DNA of 51,405 bases from Oleiphilaceae bacterium (GTDB lineage Bacteria > Pseudomonadota > Gammaproteobacteria > Pseudomonadales > Oleiphilaceae), in the NCBI GenBank assembly GCA_018334495.1, contig JAGXLV010000013.1, forward strand, positions 1 to 51,405. Direction: 5' to 3'. The notes beneath the pieces are model-generated. The model did not search any database. It worked only from the letters and a program-made list of their open reading frames with translations, and was not told the origin of the DNA. Position numbers and translations under genes: made by a program. Positions 33,892 through 43,213 of this stretch are shown piece after piece (within the stretch, counting starts at the first letter, position 1; every line of letters begins with the position of its first letter).

Positions 33892-35019
33892 TCATGGTTT
33901 CAACGATGCGCGTCCTTCGGGCTCAGGATTCAGGGAGGCCTCGGCGGCTTGTTTTTCGACGTCCCAGCCTGAGGCTCCGAGCATTTGCGCACGCATCCGG
34001 GGGAGGTATTGCGGATAGTTCTCCTGCACAAACGACACCAGCCCTTCCCGGATGGCACAACGGAGATCCCAGGCCTGACTGGAATCGGGGGCGCTCATCA
34101 GGAAACGGATTTGCAGTGCTCGCTCAGCGGCCTCCGTAACCTGGACTGACTCGGTTTTACCGTCCCATTGCGGGGCCTCTTTCAGCAAGCGGGAAAATTC
34201 TTTGCGCAGCGGCTCCACCGGCATTGCATAGTCCACCCAGACGGCCACACTGCCCATCATATCGGCCGTATTTCGCGACCAATTCTGGAAGGGGTTTTCT
34301 ATAAACCACTGCAGCGGCACAACCAGGCGCCGCAGGTCCCAGACCCTCAGCACCACATAGGTGGCGGTGACTTCTTCCACCCAACACCATTCGTCCTGCA
34401 CGTTAAGCACGTCGTCGATCCGGAAAGGCTGGGTGAGCGCAATCTGCATGCCCGCCAACAGGTTGGTCAGCACCGGTCGGGCGGCAAAGCCGAGGATGAT
34501 GCCACCGATGCCGGCCGAGGCCAGCAGGCTGGCGCCCAGTTGCTGAACGGACTCAAACGTCATCAGGGCCGCCCCGAACCCCAGAATGACGATGATGATG
34601 TTCAGGGCCCGAACCAGAAAGCGGGTCTGGGTCTCGACTTTGCGGGCACGGCGCCATTCGCCTTCCAGTACAGGGTTAAGCCTTACAATCACATCGCCGA
34701 TGGCCGATGTGCAGCGCACCGCCGCCCAGGTCAGTGCAAGGATAAGAAGCAGCGAAGCGATGCGTTGTAGCCAGGGCAGCAACGGCAAAGCATCCGGCGC
34801 TGCCTCCAGTACTGCGTTCAAGGCCAGCAGACTCACAGCGACCCCCAGAGCGCGGGCCGCGGCTTCCAGAAAGATCCGGGCGACTGCATCGGATTCAGTA
34901 AACCGACGCGCCGCCGCCAGTGCGAGCCGATAAATGATGTAGGTTGCCAGTACCACGAGCAGCGCGGAAAAGGCCGGCGCCAACCACGCCCTGAGCCCCG
35001 ATTCGATCGATTCCAACAT
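33892..35019 (-). CDS. MscS-family mechanosensitive channel
   Basis: A 375-residue protein with four to five membrane helices before the conserved pore helix. The MscS signature is GASLLASAGIGGIILGFAARPVLTN near residue 165-190, followed by the beta domain (FRIDDVLNVQDEWCWVEEVTATYVVLRVWD) and a C-terminal domain. It opens under membrane tension to release solutes during osmotic downshock. AGGAG seven bases upstream supports ATG 35019 (a GTG precedes it). A second MscS gene lies at 48447-49397. Confidence 0.9.
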   Translation of the reverse strand: MLESIESGLRAWLAPAFSALLVVLATYIIYRLALAAARRFTESDAVARIFLEAAARALGVAVSLLALNAVLEAAPDALPLLPWLQRIASLLLILALTWAAVRCTSAIGDVIVRLNPVLEGEWRRARKVETQTRFLVRALNIIIVILGFGAALMTFESVQQLGASLLASAGIGGIILGFAARPVLTNLLAGMQIALTQPFRIDDVLNVQDEWCWVEEVTATYVVLRVWDLRRLVVPLQWFIENPFQNWSRNTADMMGSVAVWVDYAMPVEPLRKEFSRLLKEAPQWDGKTESVQVTEAAERALQIRFLMSAPDSSQAWDLRCAIREGLVSFVQENYPQYLPRMRAQMLGASGWDVEKQAAEASLNPEPEGRASLKP

Positions 35020-35201
35020 CACCCGCTCCTGGCAAATTTCCCGAAGCCGCTAATTTAGCTCAGGCCGCCGATGGTTGAAAGGCTGAGCGCTACTCCAAGA
35101 GCGCGCTCCGGGTTTGGTTACCGTCCAGAGTCGTCCTGACAGGGCCAGGCAAGGGGGGGTATTGCCGGCGTCGAGTCCGACTGCATTCTTCGTTGAATGT
35201 A

Positions 35202-35229
35202 TTGTTACATTGCAATCGCTAAATATGCT
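35202..35229 (+). promoter_or_regulatory. Candidate promoter for the PA2779-PA2778 pair
   Basis: TTGTTA (35202-35207) and TATGCT (35224-35229) are separated by 16 bases in an AT-rich island of an otherwise GC-rich gap. Spacing and direction fit a housekeeping promoter for the gene starting at 35298. Confidence 0.45.
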
Positions 35230-35297
35230 TTACTGAGGCGACGCTGAAGAGCGATTGATTCCGCAGTTCATACATAACAAGCAATAGGAATTTGATT

Positions 35298-35702
35298 ATG
35301 CAGGCAATTCGCAAACATTTGAGACACGTATCCTTTTTCATGGCCATGCTGATGTCGCTGGCGACCGTTTGGGCTTCCCCCGCCGTTGCCGGCGTTGTGG
35401 GAACCGGCGAAGTGCTGAGCGAACAGCGTGTGGAAGTAGACCGCGCGTCTCTTCTGAGCATGCTTGAGCAACAGGAAGTGAAAGACAAACTGGCCGCCAT
35501 GGGCGTGAGCCAGGACGATGTGGAAAAACGCATCGCCAATCTGACCCCGGCAGAACTTTCATCTTTTGAGCAACAGCTCGCCGAAGCGCCGGTGGGTCAA
35601 AACAGCGTGGTCGGTATTATCGTACTCTTTCTGTTGGTGTTCGTAGTGACGGACATATTATGCGCCACTGACATCTACCCTTTCATTAACTGTATACGGT
35701 AA
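35298..35702 (+). CDS. PA2779 family protein
   Basis: A 134-residue exported protein. A signal peptide (1-31, ending SPAVAG) is followed by a charged helical region (ASLLSMLEQQEVKDKLAAMG) and then a single hydrophobic helix (about 108-125) with a short Cys-containing tail (ILCATDIYPFINCIR). It matches the uncharacterised PA2779 family of Pseudomonas, whose partner PA2778 follows here too. AGGAA seven bases upstream supports ATG 35298; the TTG at 35292 is less likely. Confidence 0.85.
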   Translation: MQAIRKHLRHVSFFMAMLMSLATVWASPAVAGVVGTGEVLSEQRVEVDRASLLSMLEQQEVKDKLAAMGVSQDDVEKRIANLTPAELSSFEQQLAEAPVGQNSVVGIIVLFLLVFVVTDILCATDIYPFINCIR

Positions 35703-35714
35703 CCAATCCAACCC

Positions 35715-36743
35715 ATGCCCAAAGTGCTTCTATCACACTTCAGGCAGGCATCCGCAATCACCATCAGCCTCGTGCTGGTGGTGATTCTCGGCGGCTGCGC
35801 CAACCGGCCGCAATGGCCTGACGACACTCTCCCGGCAGTAACAGGCAACGCCGGAACATCCGGTACTGAGCTCAACCAGCGCCTCGTACTCGACCAAATT
35901 CCCTTTTACGCCCAGGAACTCTACCAGTGTGGCCCGGCCTCTCTGGCCATGATGCTTAATAGCCAGGGTTTGACGACCCAACCGGACGAGCTCAAGGACC
36001 TGGTCTACCTCCCCGGCCGTGAAGGCAGCCTGCAAGTTGAACTGGTCGCCGCCGCCCGCAGTCATGGCATGGTGGTCTATCCGCTTGACGGCACCTTAAA
36101 AAGTTTACTGACCGAAGTCGCCGCCGGCAATCCGGTGATGGTGATGCAGAACCTGGCTTTTGACTGGTGGCCCCAATGGCACTTTGCGGTGGTCATGGGT
36201 TTTGACGACGCTGAACGGAACATCATCCTCCACACCAGTACCCACGAAGCTCGTGAAGACGCCGTGGAAACCTTTTTTGCGACCTGGAGCCGCACCGACA
36301 ACTGGGCCGTGGTGATGCTCCCGCCCGAGCAATTGCCGGCCACGGCCGAGCCTCTGGACTATCTGACCGCCGTTAACGACCTGGAAACCACCGGCAACAG
36401 CCAGACCGCACTACGTGCTTACGAAACCGCCGAGAAAAACTGGCCCGACCAGCCTGCGGCAGTTATGGGGCAGGGCAACCTGGCTTATCAAAGAGGCGAC
36501 TGGGCTGCGGCCACCGACCATTATCTGCGACTGACGGACCGATTTCCGGAGCTGGCGGCCGGCTGGAACAACCTTGCCCATGCCCTGGCCCAGAGCGGCT
36601 GCGAATCAGGCTCACAGCAAGCGGCCCAGTGCGCCCACCAACGCCAACCGGAAAGGTTCAGCCCGACCCTGGATCTCAAGGCCGAGGGCAGATCTGAACG
36701 CTGCCCTGCCATCTCCTGTCCGGCCGCTGTTTCAACGCCGTAA
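35715..36743 (+). CDS. PA2778 family lipoprotein cysteine peptidase (C39-like) with TPR
   Basis: A 342-residue lipoprotein: lipobox LGGC with Cys28, then a C39-like peptidase domain with nucleophile Cys72 in QCGPASLAMML and catalytic His156 in WHFAVVMGFD. The C-terminal third carries helical TPR-like repeats (TAVNDLETTGNSQTALRAYE, then WNNLAHAL). It would sit on the periplasmic face of a membrane. C39 enzymes cleave after double glycine or in leader peptides; the natural substrate is unknown, and the adjacent PA2779 protein (12 bp upstream) is the obvious candidate. The ribosome site is weak. Confidence 0.85.
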   Translation: MPKVLLSHFRQASAITISLVLVVILGGCANRPQWPDDTLPAVTGNAGTSGTELNQRLVLDQIPFYAQELYQCGPASLAMMLNSQGLTTQPDELKDLVYLPGREGSLQVELVAAARSHGMVVYPLDGTLKSLLTEVAAGNPVMVMQNLAFDWWPQWHFAVVMGFDDAERNIILHTSTHEAREDAVETFFATWSRTDNWAVVMLPPEQLPATAEPLDYLTAVNDLETTGNSQTALRAYETAEKNWPDQPAAVMGQGNLAYQRGDWAAATDHYLRLTDRFPELAAGWNNLAHALAQSGCESGSQQAAQCAHQRQPERFSPTLDLKAEGRSERCPAISCPAAVSTP

Positions 36744-36858
36744 TGCCGACCTGACCGGCGTTAAATGCCTTGTGATCAAAGCATTTGCCCACAGCCACCC
36801 TGTGAACCGGCGCGAAAACCTTTAACATCGGCTCATTCCGTTGATGGGAGACACTGAC

Positions 36859-37575
36859 TTGAAAAAACTCGTGATCCTGAAAACCGGCGCCACCTACGAT
36901 AATGTCAGAGCGCGTTTCGGCGATTTTGAAGACTGGTTCAGGGCCGGTCTGGGCACCGACCTTGAGATTCATGTAGTCGATGTCTCCGCCGGCGAAGATC
37001 CGGGTTCACCGGAGGAATGGGATGGCATCGCTATTACCGGCTCTCCGGCCATGGTCTCGGACCGGGAGCAGTGGAGTGAATTGACGGCCGCCTGGCTGCT
37101 CAAAGCCGTAAGACAATCGGTGCCCGTGCTGGGTGTGTGCTATGGCCATCAACTCCTGGCCGACGCGTTGGGCGGAGTAGCGGGTGATCGTGCTCAGGGC
37201 CGCGAGTCGGGGACCTTTGATGTGGTTTTATTACCCGAAGCCAAAAGCGACCCGCTGTTCCGCGACCTGCCTGAGCAGTTTCCCGCGCACCTGACCCACC
37301 AGCAGTCCGCGCTTCGACTGCCGGAAGATGCCGTACGCCTGGCCTATTCGGACAATGAGCCACACCAGGCTTTCCGGGTTGGCACCTGTACCTGGGGCGT
37401 GCAATTCCATCCCGAATTCACCGCCGAGGTCATGCGCGCTTACCTGGAAACCCAGGCGCCCATTCTGAGAGAGGCCGGGCAATTTCCGGAATACCTGCTG
37501 ACCAAGGTTCGCGAAGCCAAAGCCTCGGCCGGCCTGTTAGGCCGCTTCGCCGAGTTTGTGCGCACTCGGGACTAA
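36859..37575 (+). CDS. Class I glutamine amidotransferase domain protein
   Basis: A 238-residue class I glutaminase: catalytic Cys94 in GVCYGHQLLA and the His184-Glu186 pair in FHPEF. It is a stand-alone domain (GuaA-like), not fused to a synthetase. Such proteins hydrolyse glutamine or gamma-glutamyl compounds. I prefer TTG 36859, which has GGGAG eight bases ahead and opens with KKLVILKTG; the frame is open to TTG 36841/ATG 36844 but those overlap the site. The partner substrate is unknown. Confidence 0.8.
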   Translation: MKKLVILKTGATYDNVRARFGDFEDWFRAGLGTDLEIHVVDVSAGEDPGSPEEWDGIAITGSPAMVSDREQWSELTAAWLLKAVRQSVPVLGVCYGHQLLADALGGVAGDRAQGRESGTFDVVLLPEAKSDPLFRDLPEQFPAHLTHQQSALRLPEDAVRLAYSDNEPHQAFRVGTCTWGVQFHPEFTAEVMRAYLETQAPILREAGQFPEYLLTKVREAKASAGLLGRFAEFVRTRD

Positions 37576-37662
37576 CCCACCCGATACCCGGTGAATCCGG
37601 GTTACAGACAAGATCGTAAGGTCGAGGATGTGAGCGAGATGTCACCCCCCCCGGAGTCAAGC

Positions 37663-38736
37663 ATGACTGACACCAGATCGCCTTTGTGCCGCTGTCTGGC
37701 TTTAATGACCATTGCCTTGATGTTTCCCTGGGCTCAAGCCCGGGAAAGTGGTGTGCCGGTGGCCACCGACAAAGCGGCGTTGGCGCCGGTGATTCAGGAG
37801 GTTCCGCTTAGCGGCACTGTAACGTCACCTCAAACCTCTCTGATATCCACCTCTGTGGCCGGGCTTGTCGAGCGTGTTCACATTGAAGCCGGCGACAGAA
37901 TCAAAAAAGGCTCCGTTCTGGTCAGTCTGGACCCGGAGCTGGTCCGTCATGAGCTGAGCCGTATCGAAGCTGCCACCCGCCAGGCCCGAGTGTCGCTGGC
38001 GGACGCTCGCCGCCGGCTGTCGGAGGCCCAGGCTCTGGAAAATCGCCGGAGCATCGCTGAAAGCGAAGTGGAAAGCAGGCGTACGGAGGTGCAGGCGGCC
38101 CTAGCGAACCTGGCGCAACGTCAGGCCGAGCAGGATCTGCAATCCGTGCTTCTGGACAGACACGAAATCTCAGCGCCTTTCGATGGTGCCGTCGCCCGCA
38201 AGGTGACTGCCGCCGGCGAATGGGTTGATCCGGGCAGTCCCCTGCTGGAACTGGTGAACCTCACCAATATACGCATTGATTTCGCGGCGCCGCAGGAGGT
38301 CTTTGCGCAACTGACCACCGACACAGCCATCGACATCCAGCCCGCCGGTCACCCGGAGCCGGTGGTCGGAAAAATTACTCGCATAGTGCCTGTGACCGAC
38401 CCGCAAGACCGCAGCTTCATTATCCATGCCCAACCGCAAGGTGACATTGCAATGACTCCGGGCATGTCCGCCAAGGGCCTTCTGCGCCTGAGTACCGGTG
38501 ACGACGCCGTGGTGATTCCCCGTGATGCCCTGATCCGCTCACCCACCGGCCGTACCACCGCCTGGGTGGTTGATCGCTCCGGCGAGGCCCCGGTGGCCCG
38601 GGAACGTAAAGTCTCGGTCAGGGCGACGTTCGGTGACCGCGTGGCACTGAGCGAAGGCCTCGACGCGGGCACAGAAGTCGTGGTGCGGGGCAATTCACGC
38701 TTGCAGGACGGCCAGCAGGTGCGGATTGATGAATAG
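37663..38736 (+). CDS. RND efflux periplasmic adaptor (membrane fusion protein)
   Basis: A 357-residue adaptor. An N-terminal signal or anchor region precedes a biotinyl-lipoyl-like hairpin (VERVHIEAGDRIKKGSVLVSLD), a coiled coil of about 80 residues (ATRQARVSLADARRRLSEAQ), and the beta-barrel part (ISAPFDGAVARKVTAAGEWVDPG). It links the inner-membrane pump to an outer-membrane channel. GGAG seven bases upstream supports ATG 37663. It is followed by the pump gene after 47 bp; no outer-membrane channel gene is nearby. Confidence 0.9.
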   Translation: MTDTRSPLCRCLALMTIALMFPWAQARESGVPVATDKAALAPVIQEVPLSGTVTSPQTSLISTSVAGLVERVHIEAGDRIKKGSVLVSLDPELVRHELSRIEAATRQARVSLADARRRLSEAQALENRRSIAESEVESRRTEVQAALANLAQRQAEQDLQSVLLDRHEISAPFDGAVARKVTAAGEWVDPGSPLLELVNLTNIRIDFAAPQEVFAQLTTDTAIDIQPAGHPEPVVGKITRIVPVTDPQDRSFIIHAQPQGDIAMTPGMSAKGLLRLSTGDDAVVIPRDALIRSPTGRTTAWVVDRSGEAPVARERKVSVRATFGDRVALSEGLDAGTEVVVRGNSRLQDGQQVRIDE

Positions 38737-38783
38737 GCATCTGCCCGCTCCGGTCGCGCTCCTGATCTCTCCGGGGCCAGGCC

Positions 38784-41700
38784 ATGTTTGAGGGCATAGT
38801 CCGCCACGGCATTCTCGTTACAGTGGCCACTTTGCTGCTGTGCATCCTCGGTATTGCCGCAGCCCTGAAAATCCCTGTGCAGATGATCCCCAATCTGGAA
38901 GTGCAAACCATTACTGTGGTCACCACCTGGCCCGGTGCCACGCCCCAGGACATCGAAAAAGAGATTCTGATCGAGCAGGAAGAGTACCTGCGCAACATAC
39001 CCAGCCTGTCCCGCATGATTTCCAATGCCACCAGCGGCGAAGCGGAAATCGAAATGGAGTTTCCCTTCAGCGCGGACATGACGGAGATCCTCATCCGGGT
39101 CAACAACGCCCTGAGTCAGGTGCCCTCTTACCCTCAGAACGTCGATCAGCCCCAGGTTATCGCCGCGTCTTTCTCGGCCAATGCCTTCATGTATTTTGCC
39201 ATCGCGCCGCTGCCTGGAAATCCCCGTGACCTGGACATGAACCTGATGGAGGATTTCGTCGACGACCGGGTTCGCACTCCCATGGAAACCGTGCCCGGCG
39301 TGTCCCAGGTGGACCTGGGCGGTGGTGCCGAGCGCCAGATTCGCCTGCTTCTGGACCCTGCCAAACTGGCCCAGAACGGCCTCACCGTGGCGGATGTGCG
39401 GGACCGGCTGCGGGCCCGCAACCAGGACGTGTCCGGCGGCGAGCTGGAATCCGGCAAACGGCGCTACCTGCTGCGTACCCTGGGCCGCTTTGAAGAGCCG
39501 TCGGATCTGGAAGACCTGATTCTGGACCGGCGGGGCGACCGCATCCTGCGACTGTCGGACGTGGCCCGGGTGGATCAGGATCATTACGAAATCCGGGAAA
39601 AGTCCTTCGTCGACGCCCAGCCGGTGCTAAGCCTGTCGGTGCGCCGCGTCGGCGGCTCCAATGTGATCGACATCAAGCAACGCATGATGGAGACCGTGGC
39701 CCAGCTTAATGAGGAGGTGCTGAAACCGGCGGGCATGGAAATGACGCTGACGGCCGATGACGTGGTTTACGTGCAGGCCTCCATCGTCAATGTCTGGACC
39801 AACCTGGCCATAGGCGCTGTTTTTGCCACCCTGGTGATGTTTCTGTTCCTGCGTTCGGTGCGGGGTACGGCTGTGGGCGTGGTCGGCATTCCCGTCTGTA
39901 CCATTGCCGCGTTCCTCGGGCTGCTGATGACCGGTCGCACCATCAACGTGATTTCCCTGGCGGGTGTCGCTTTCGCCATCGGCATGACCATCGACAACAG
40001 CATCGTGGTGCTGGAGAGCATCGAACGGGAACGGCGCCGCGGCCTGGACCGCGTGCGGGCGGCCATCGAGGGCGTCAGTCAGGTCTGGCCTGCCGTTCTG
40101 GCCTCCACACTGACCACCGTGTTGGTGTTCCTGCCTATCGTCTTTCTTGAAGTGGAAGCCGGTCAGCTCTATGGCGACATTGCCATCGCCATTTCCGCCT
40201 CGATTCTGGCTTCCATGTTGGTGGCCATCACCCTTATACCCACCCTGAGCGCCAATCTGGATATTCAGGGCGCGATCAAGGATCAACACAGCGGCTGGTT
40301 CCGGGCGGTCACCACCAGCGTGAGTTGGCTCACCGCCCACTGGAGCCGGCGCCTGACCTGTATTCTGGTGACCGTCTTCGGTGCCGGTTTTATCCTGGTG
40401 GTACTGACGCCCCCGGCCGCCTACCTGCCGGAAGGCGAGGAGGCCAAAACCTTCGCTTCGATGAACGCGCCACCGGGCTACAACCTGGAAACCATGACCG
40501 ACATCGGTGAGGACATTCAGGGCTACTTCATGGACTACGTCGGCGACGACCCGGAAAAATTCGAACGCGGCGAAACCGACGTGCCGGCCATGCAATACCT
40601 CAACCTGCAGTTCAGCGCCCAGAGCCTGCGCATCATCACCGAATCCGTGGACCCGTCCCATATCGATGAGCTTATGCTGGCCATCACCCGCAAGTACGAG
40701 GAATACCCGGGCATGCGCGCTTTCGCCTCCCGCGGGTCCATTATCACGGGCAACCAGGGCGGCACCCGCAGCGTCAGCCTGGATATTTCAGGACCCGAGC
40801 TGCAGCCCATTTACCAGGCCGCATTGGCGATCTACCGGCGCTCGCAAGAGGTGTTCGAGCAACCCAGAATACAATCGCAGCCGAGCACACTGACGCTGTC
40901 ACAACCCCTGGTGGAAATCCGGCCGGATTGGGAGCGGGCCGCGGAACTGGGACTGGATGCCGGCGCCATCGGCCTGACCGTCGCGGCCCTGACCGACGGT
41001 GCCTTTCTCGACGAGTTCTTTCTGGGAGACGACAAGGTCGATATTTTCGCCTACGGCCCCGCCGGCCCCAACGCTGATCTCGACACTTTGAACAGCCTGC
41101 CGGTCCATACCCCGCAGGGCAGTAACCTGCCACTGTCAAGCATGGCCAGCGTGGTGGAAACCGTTGATACCAGCAACGTGCGTCGGGTCAACAGCCAGCG
41201 CACAGTCACCCTCAACATCATTCCGCCGGCTCAGGTGCCCCTGGAAACCGGCGTCGAGCGGGTCCAGACCGATGTCCTGGAGTATTTGCGTAACCGGGGC
41301 GAGGTTCCCGCCAGCACCAACATCGAACTGACCGGCGCCAGCGACAAACTCACCGAGACCCGTGAGTCACTGATGGGCAACTATGCGGTCGCCCTGCTGA
41401 TTGTTTACCTGCTGTTGACCGCCATCTTCAAACATTGGGGCCTGCCCCTGCTGATCATGACCACCATCCCCACCGGCATCGCCAGCGGCATTGTCGGTTT
41501 GTTGCTGATGAACGGCGTCGGCAAGCTGTTACCGGCCATCGGCCTTGAGGAGATCTACCAGCCCTTTGACATGATCTCCATGCTCGGCTTCCTGATTCTT
41601 CTGGGCACAGTGGTCAATAACCCCATACTGATCGTCCACCGGGCGGTGGAAAACCTTCGCGAAGGGGGCAAGGATGTGGTGGAAGCCGTAAACGAAGCCG

Positions 41701-41912
41701 TCGAGGCGCGCCTGCGGCCAATTGTCATGTCCACCCTCACCACCCTGTGCGGGCTCTCGCCGCTGGTGTTCTTCCCCGGCGAGGGCACGGAGCTTTACCG
41801 CGGTGTGGGCGCCATTGTGCTGTTCGGCCTTCTGGGCACCGCAGTGGTGACTTTGACTTTCCTGCCCTCGCTGACCGTCTTTGCGATGCGATTCCTGCGC
41901 GTCGCAAAATAA
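38784..41912 (+). CDS. RND efflux pump, AcrB-like inner-membrane transporter
   Basis: A 1042-residue pump with about twelve helices and two large periplasmic loops. The proton-relay Asp lies in AFAIGMTIDNSIVVLE (helix 4 region). Near the end, FLILLGTVVNNPILIVHRAVE is the usual second-half repeat. It exports a hydrophobic substrate using proton flow; whether drug, solvent or lipid cannot be told. It forms an operon with the adaptor. The ribosome site is weak (CCAGG), so coupling with the adaptor gene may help. Confidence 0.92.
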   Translation: MFEGIVRHGILVTVATLLLCILGIAAALKIPVQMIPNLEVQTITVVTTWPGATPQDIEKEILIEQEEYLRNIPSLSRMISNATSGEAEIEMEFPFSADMTEILIRVNNALSQVPSYPQNVDQPQVIAASFSANAFMYFAIAPLPGNPRDLDMNLMEDFVDDRVRTPMETVPGVSQVDLGGGAERQIRLLLDPAKLAQNGLTVADVRDRLRARNQDVSGGELESGKRRYLLRTLGRFEEPSDLEDLILDRRGDRILRLSDVARVDQDHYEIREKSFVDAQPVLSLSVRRVGGSNVIDIKQRMMETVAQLNEEVLKPAGMEMTLTADDVVYVQASIVNVWTNLAIGAVFATLVMFLFLRSVRGTAVGVVGIPVCTIAAFLGLLMTGRTINVISLAGVAFAIGMTIDNSIVVLESIERERRRGLDRVRAAIEGVSQVWPAVLASTLTTVLVFLPIVFLEVEAGQLYGDIAIAISASILASMLVAITLIPTLSANLDIQGAIKDQHSGWFRAVTTSVSWLTAHWSRRLTCILVTVFGAGFILVVLTPPAAYLPEGEEAKTFASMNAPPGYNLETMTDIGEDIQGYFMDYVGDDPEKFERGETDVPAMQYLNLQFSAQSLRIITESVDPSHIDELMLAITRKYEEYPGMRAFASRGSIITGNQGGTRSVSLDISGPELQPIYQAALAIYRRSQEVFEQPRIQSQPSTLTLSQPLVEIRPDWERAAELGLDAGAIGLTVAALTDGAFLDEFFLGDDKVDIFAYGPAGPNADLDTLNSLPVHTPQGSNLPLSSMASVVETVDTSNVRRVNSQRTVTLNIIPPAQVPLETGVERVQTDVLEYLRNRGEVPASTNIELTGASDKLTETRESLMGNYAVALLIVYLLLTAIFKHWGLPLLIMTTIPTGIASGIVGLLLMNGVGKLLPAIGLEEIYQPFDMISMLGFLILLGTVVNNPILIVHRAVENLREGGKDVVEAVNEAVEARLRPIVMSTLTTLCGLSPLVFFPGEGTELYRGVGAIVLFGLLGTAVVTLTFLPSLTVFAMRFLRVAK

Positions 41913-42047
41913 ACCAAAGCGCCCCCGTCACAGGCGTCCTTTCGCCTCACAAGCTATGATTATGGGCACGGAGGCAATACCCTACGGATGACCAACCAAG
42001 TTGGGTTCCAAGCGAAACAGACTCGGAGAGGATTGGATGAAGACTCA

Positions 42048-43193
42048 ATGAAAAACCAGATTTACCTGATTCCCGGGCTTTTCGGTTTCACAGAACTCGG
42101 GGCTTTCAATTATTTCCACCAGGTCGCGGAGATTCTGAGAAAGCAGCTGTATGAACAAGGCGTTGATGCCGAAATTATCGAGGTGGAAACCATTCCCACC
42201 GGCTCGGTCAAGCGCCGCGCCGAACGACTGATCGGAGCCGTTTGCGAGCACGGCGGGCTGGATGCGGACAACCTGCATTTCATCGGACACTCCACGGGCG
42301 GGCTCGATATTCGCCTGATGCTGACCTCGGGCGTGAGGCTCATGGCCGATAATGCGGAGACCGAAATAGCCAGCCGTACCCGAACCGCCATCAGCCTGGC
42401 CACGCCCCATTACGGCACTAATCTGGCTAATGTGTTTACCAGCCTGAACGGTCGGAACCTGCTGCTTCTGCTTAGCTTGATGGCGACCAGCTGGCCGGGG
42501 CGTTACTCGGTCTACACGATTGCCAAGCTTCTTCGTCATTATTCACAACTGGACCACTTGCTAGGGCAAAAAGACAATATTCTGGATTCTCTGGGCAACA
42601 ATCTGTTTGACCAGATTCGCATTGAGGAAGGCGATGCCATCTGGCAGTACCTCCGGCAAATATCGAGAGACCAGGGCGCCCTGATCCAGCTTACACCCGA
42701 GGGCATGGATCTGTTCAATGCCGCTGTTACTGATCGGCCCACTGTGGACTATGTGAGCTTTATTACCGCGTCTCCGCCACCCAGTACAAAGCTGTTGCTG
42801 CCGCAACTCGGTAATCTCTACCAACCCTTCACCCATCTGATCTATAAGCTCTGCTATCAACTGGCACAAAAAGAACACCCCCATTACCCCTATCCGCGTG
42901 CTGTCGCGGACATGCTGACGGCGGTCGCCGACACAGTGGAGTTGCCCATCGATGCCAACAGCAATGACGGGATCGTGCCAACGCTGAGTCAAGTCTGGGG
43001 AAAGGTCGGTGGCGTCTACCAGGCCGACCACATGGACGTCGTGGGCCACTTCCAGCATGTCAACGATGGCCGCTCCTATCACACCTGGATGATGAGTGGT
43101 TCGGGCTTTAATGGAGACCGCTTCGCCACCATCTGGCGAGACATCAGCGAGGTGGTGGTACGCAACCAGGCAGGTGGACTACAAGGCCGCTGA
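42048..43193 (+). CDS. Lipase/esterase family alpha/beta hydrolase
   Basis: A 381-residue alpha/beta hydrolase. It opens NQIYLIPGLFGFTELG (oxyanion-hole region) and has the nucleophile in HFIGHSTGGLDIRL (Ser82). The C-terminal half carries candidate catalytic acid and His (NDGIVPT and GHFQHV). No signal peptide is evident, so it appears cytosolic. The family acts on acyl esters. ATG 42048 is preferred; a longer in-frame form would begin at ATG 41988. Neither has an ideally spaced ribosome site. Confidence 0.78.
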   Translation: MKNQIYLIPGLFGFTELGAFNYFHQVAEILRKQLYEQGVDAEIIEVETIPTGSVKRRAERLIGAVCEHGGLDADNLHFIGHSTGGLDIRLMLTSGVRLMADNAETEIASRTRTAISLATPHYGTNLANVFTSLNGRNLLLLLSLMATSWPGRYSVYTIAKLLRHYSQLDHLLGQKDNILDSLGNNLFDQIRIEEGDAIWQYLRQISRDQGALIQLTPEGMDLFNAAVTDRPTVDYVSFITASPPPSTKLLLPQLGNLYQPFTHLIYKLCYQLAQKEHPHYPYPRAVADMLTAVADTVELPIDANSNDGIVPTLSQVWGKVGGVYQADHMDVVGHFQHVNDGRSYHTWMMSGSGFNGDRFATIWRDISEVVVRNQAGGLQGR

Positions 43194-43213
43194 GCGCGAC
43201 CCGGCCCTGTTCC

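Noticed and set aside
39627..40661. A 344-residue minus-strand frame inside the RND pump gene
   Set aside because: His/Gln/Gly-rich low-information sequence characteristic of an antisense shadow.
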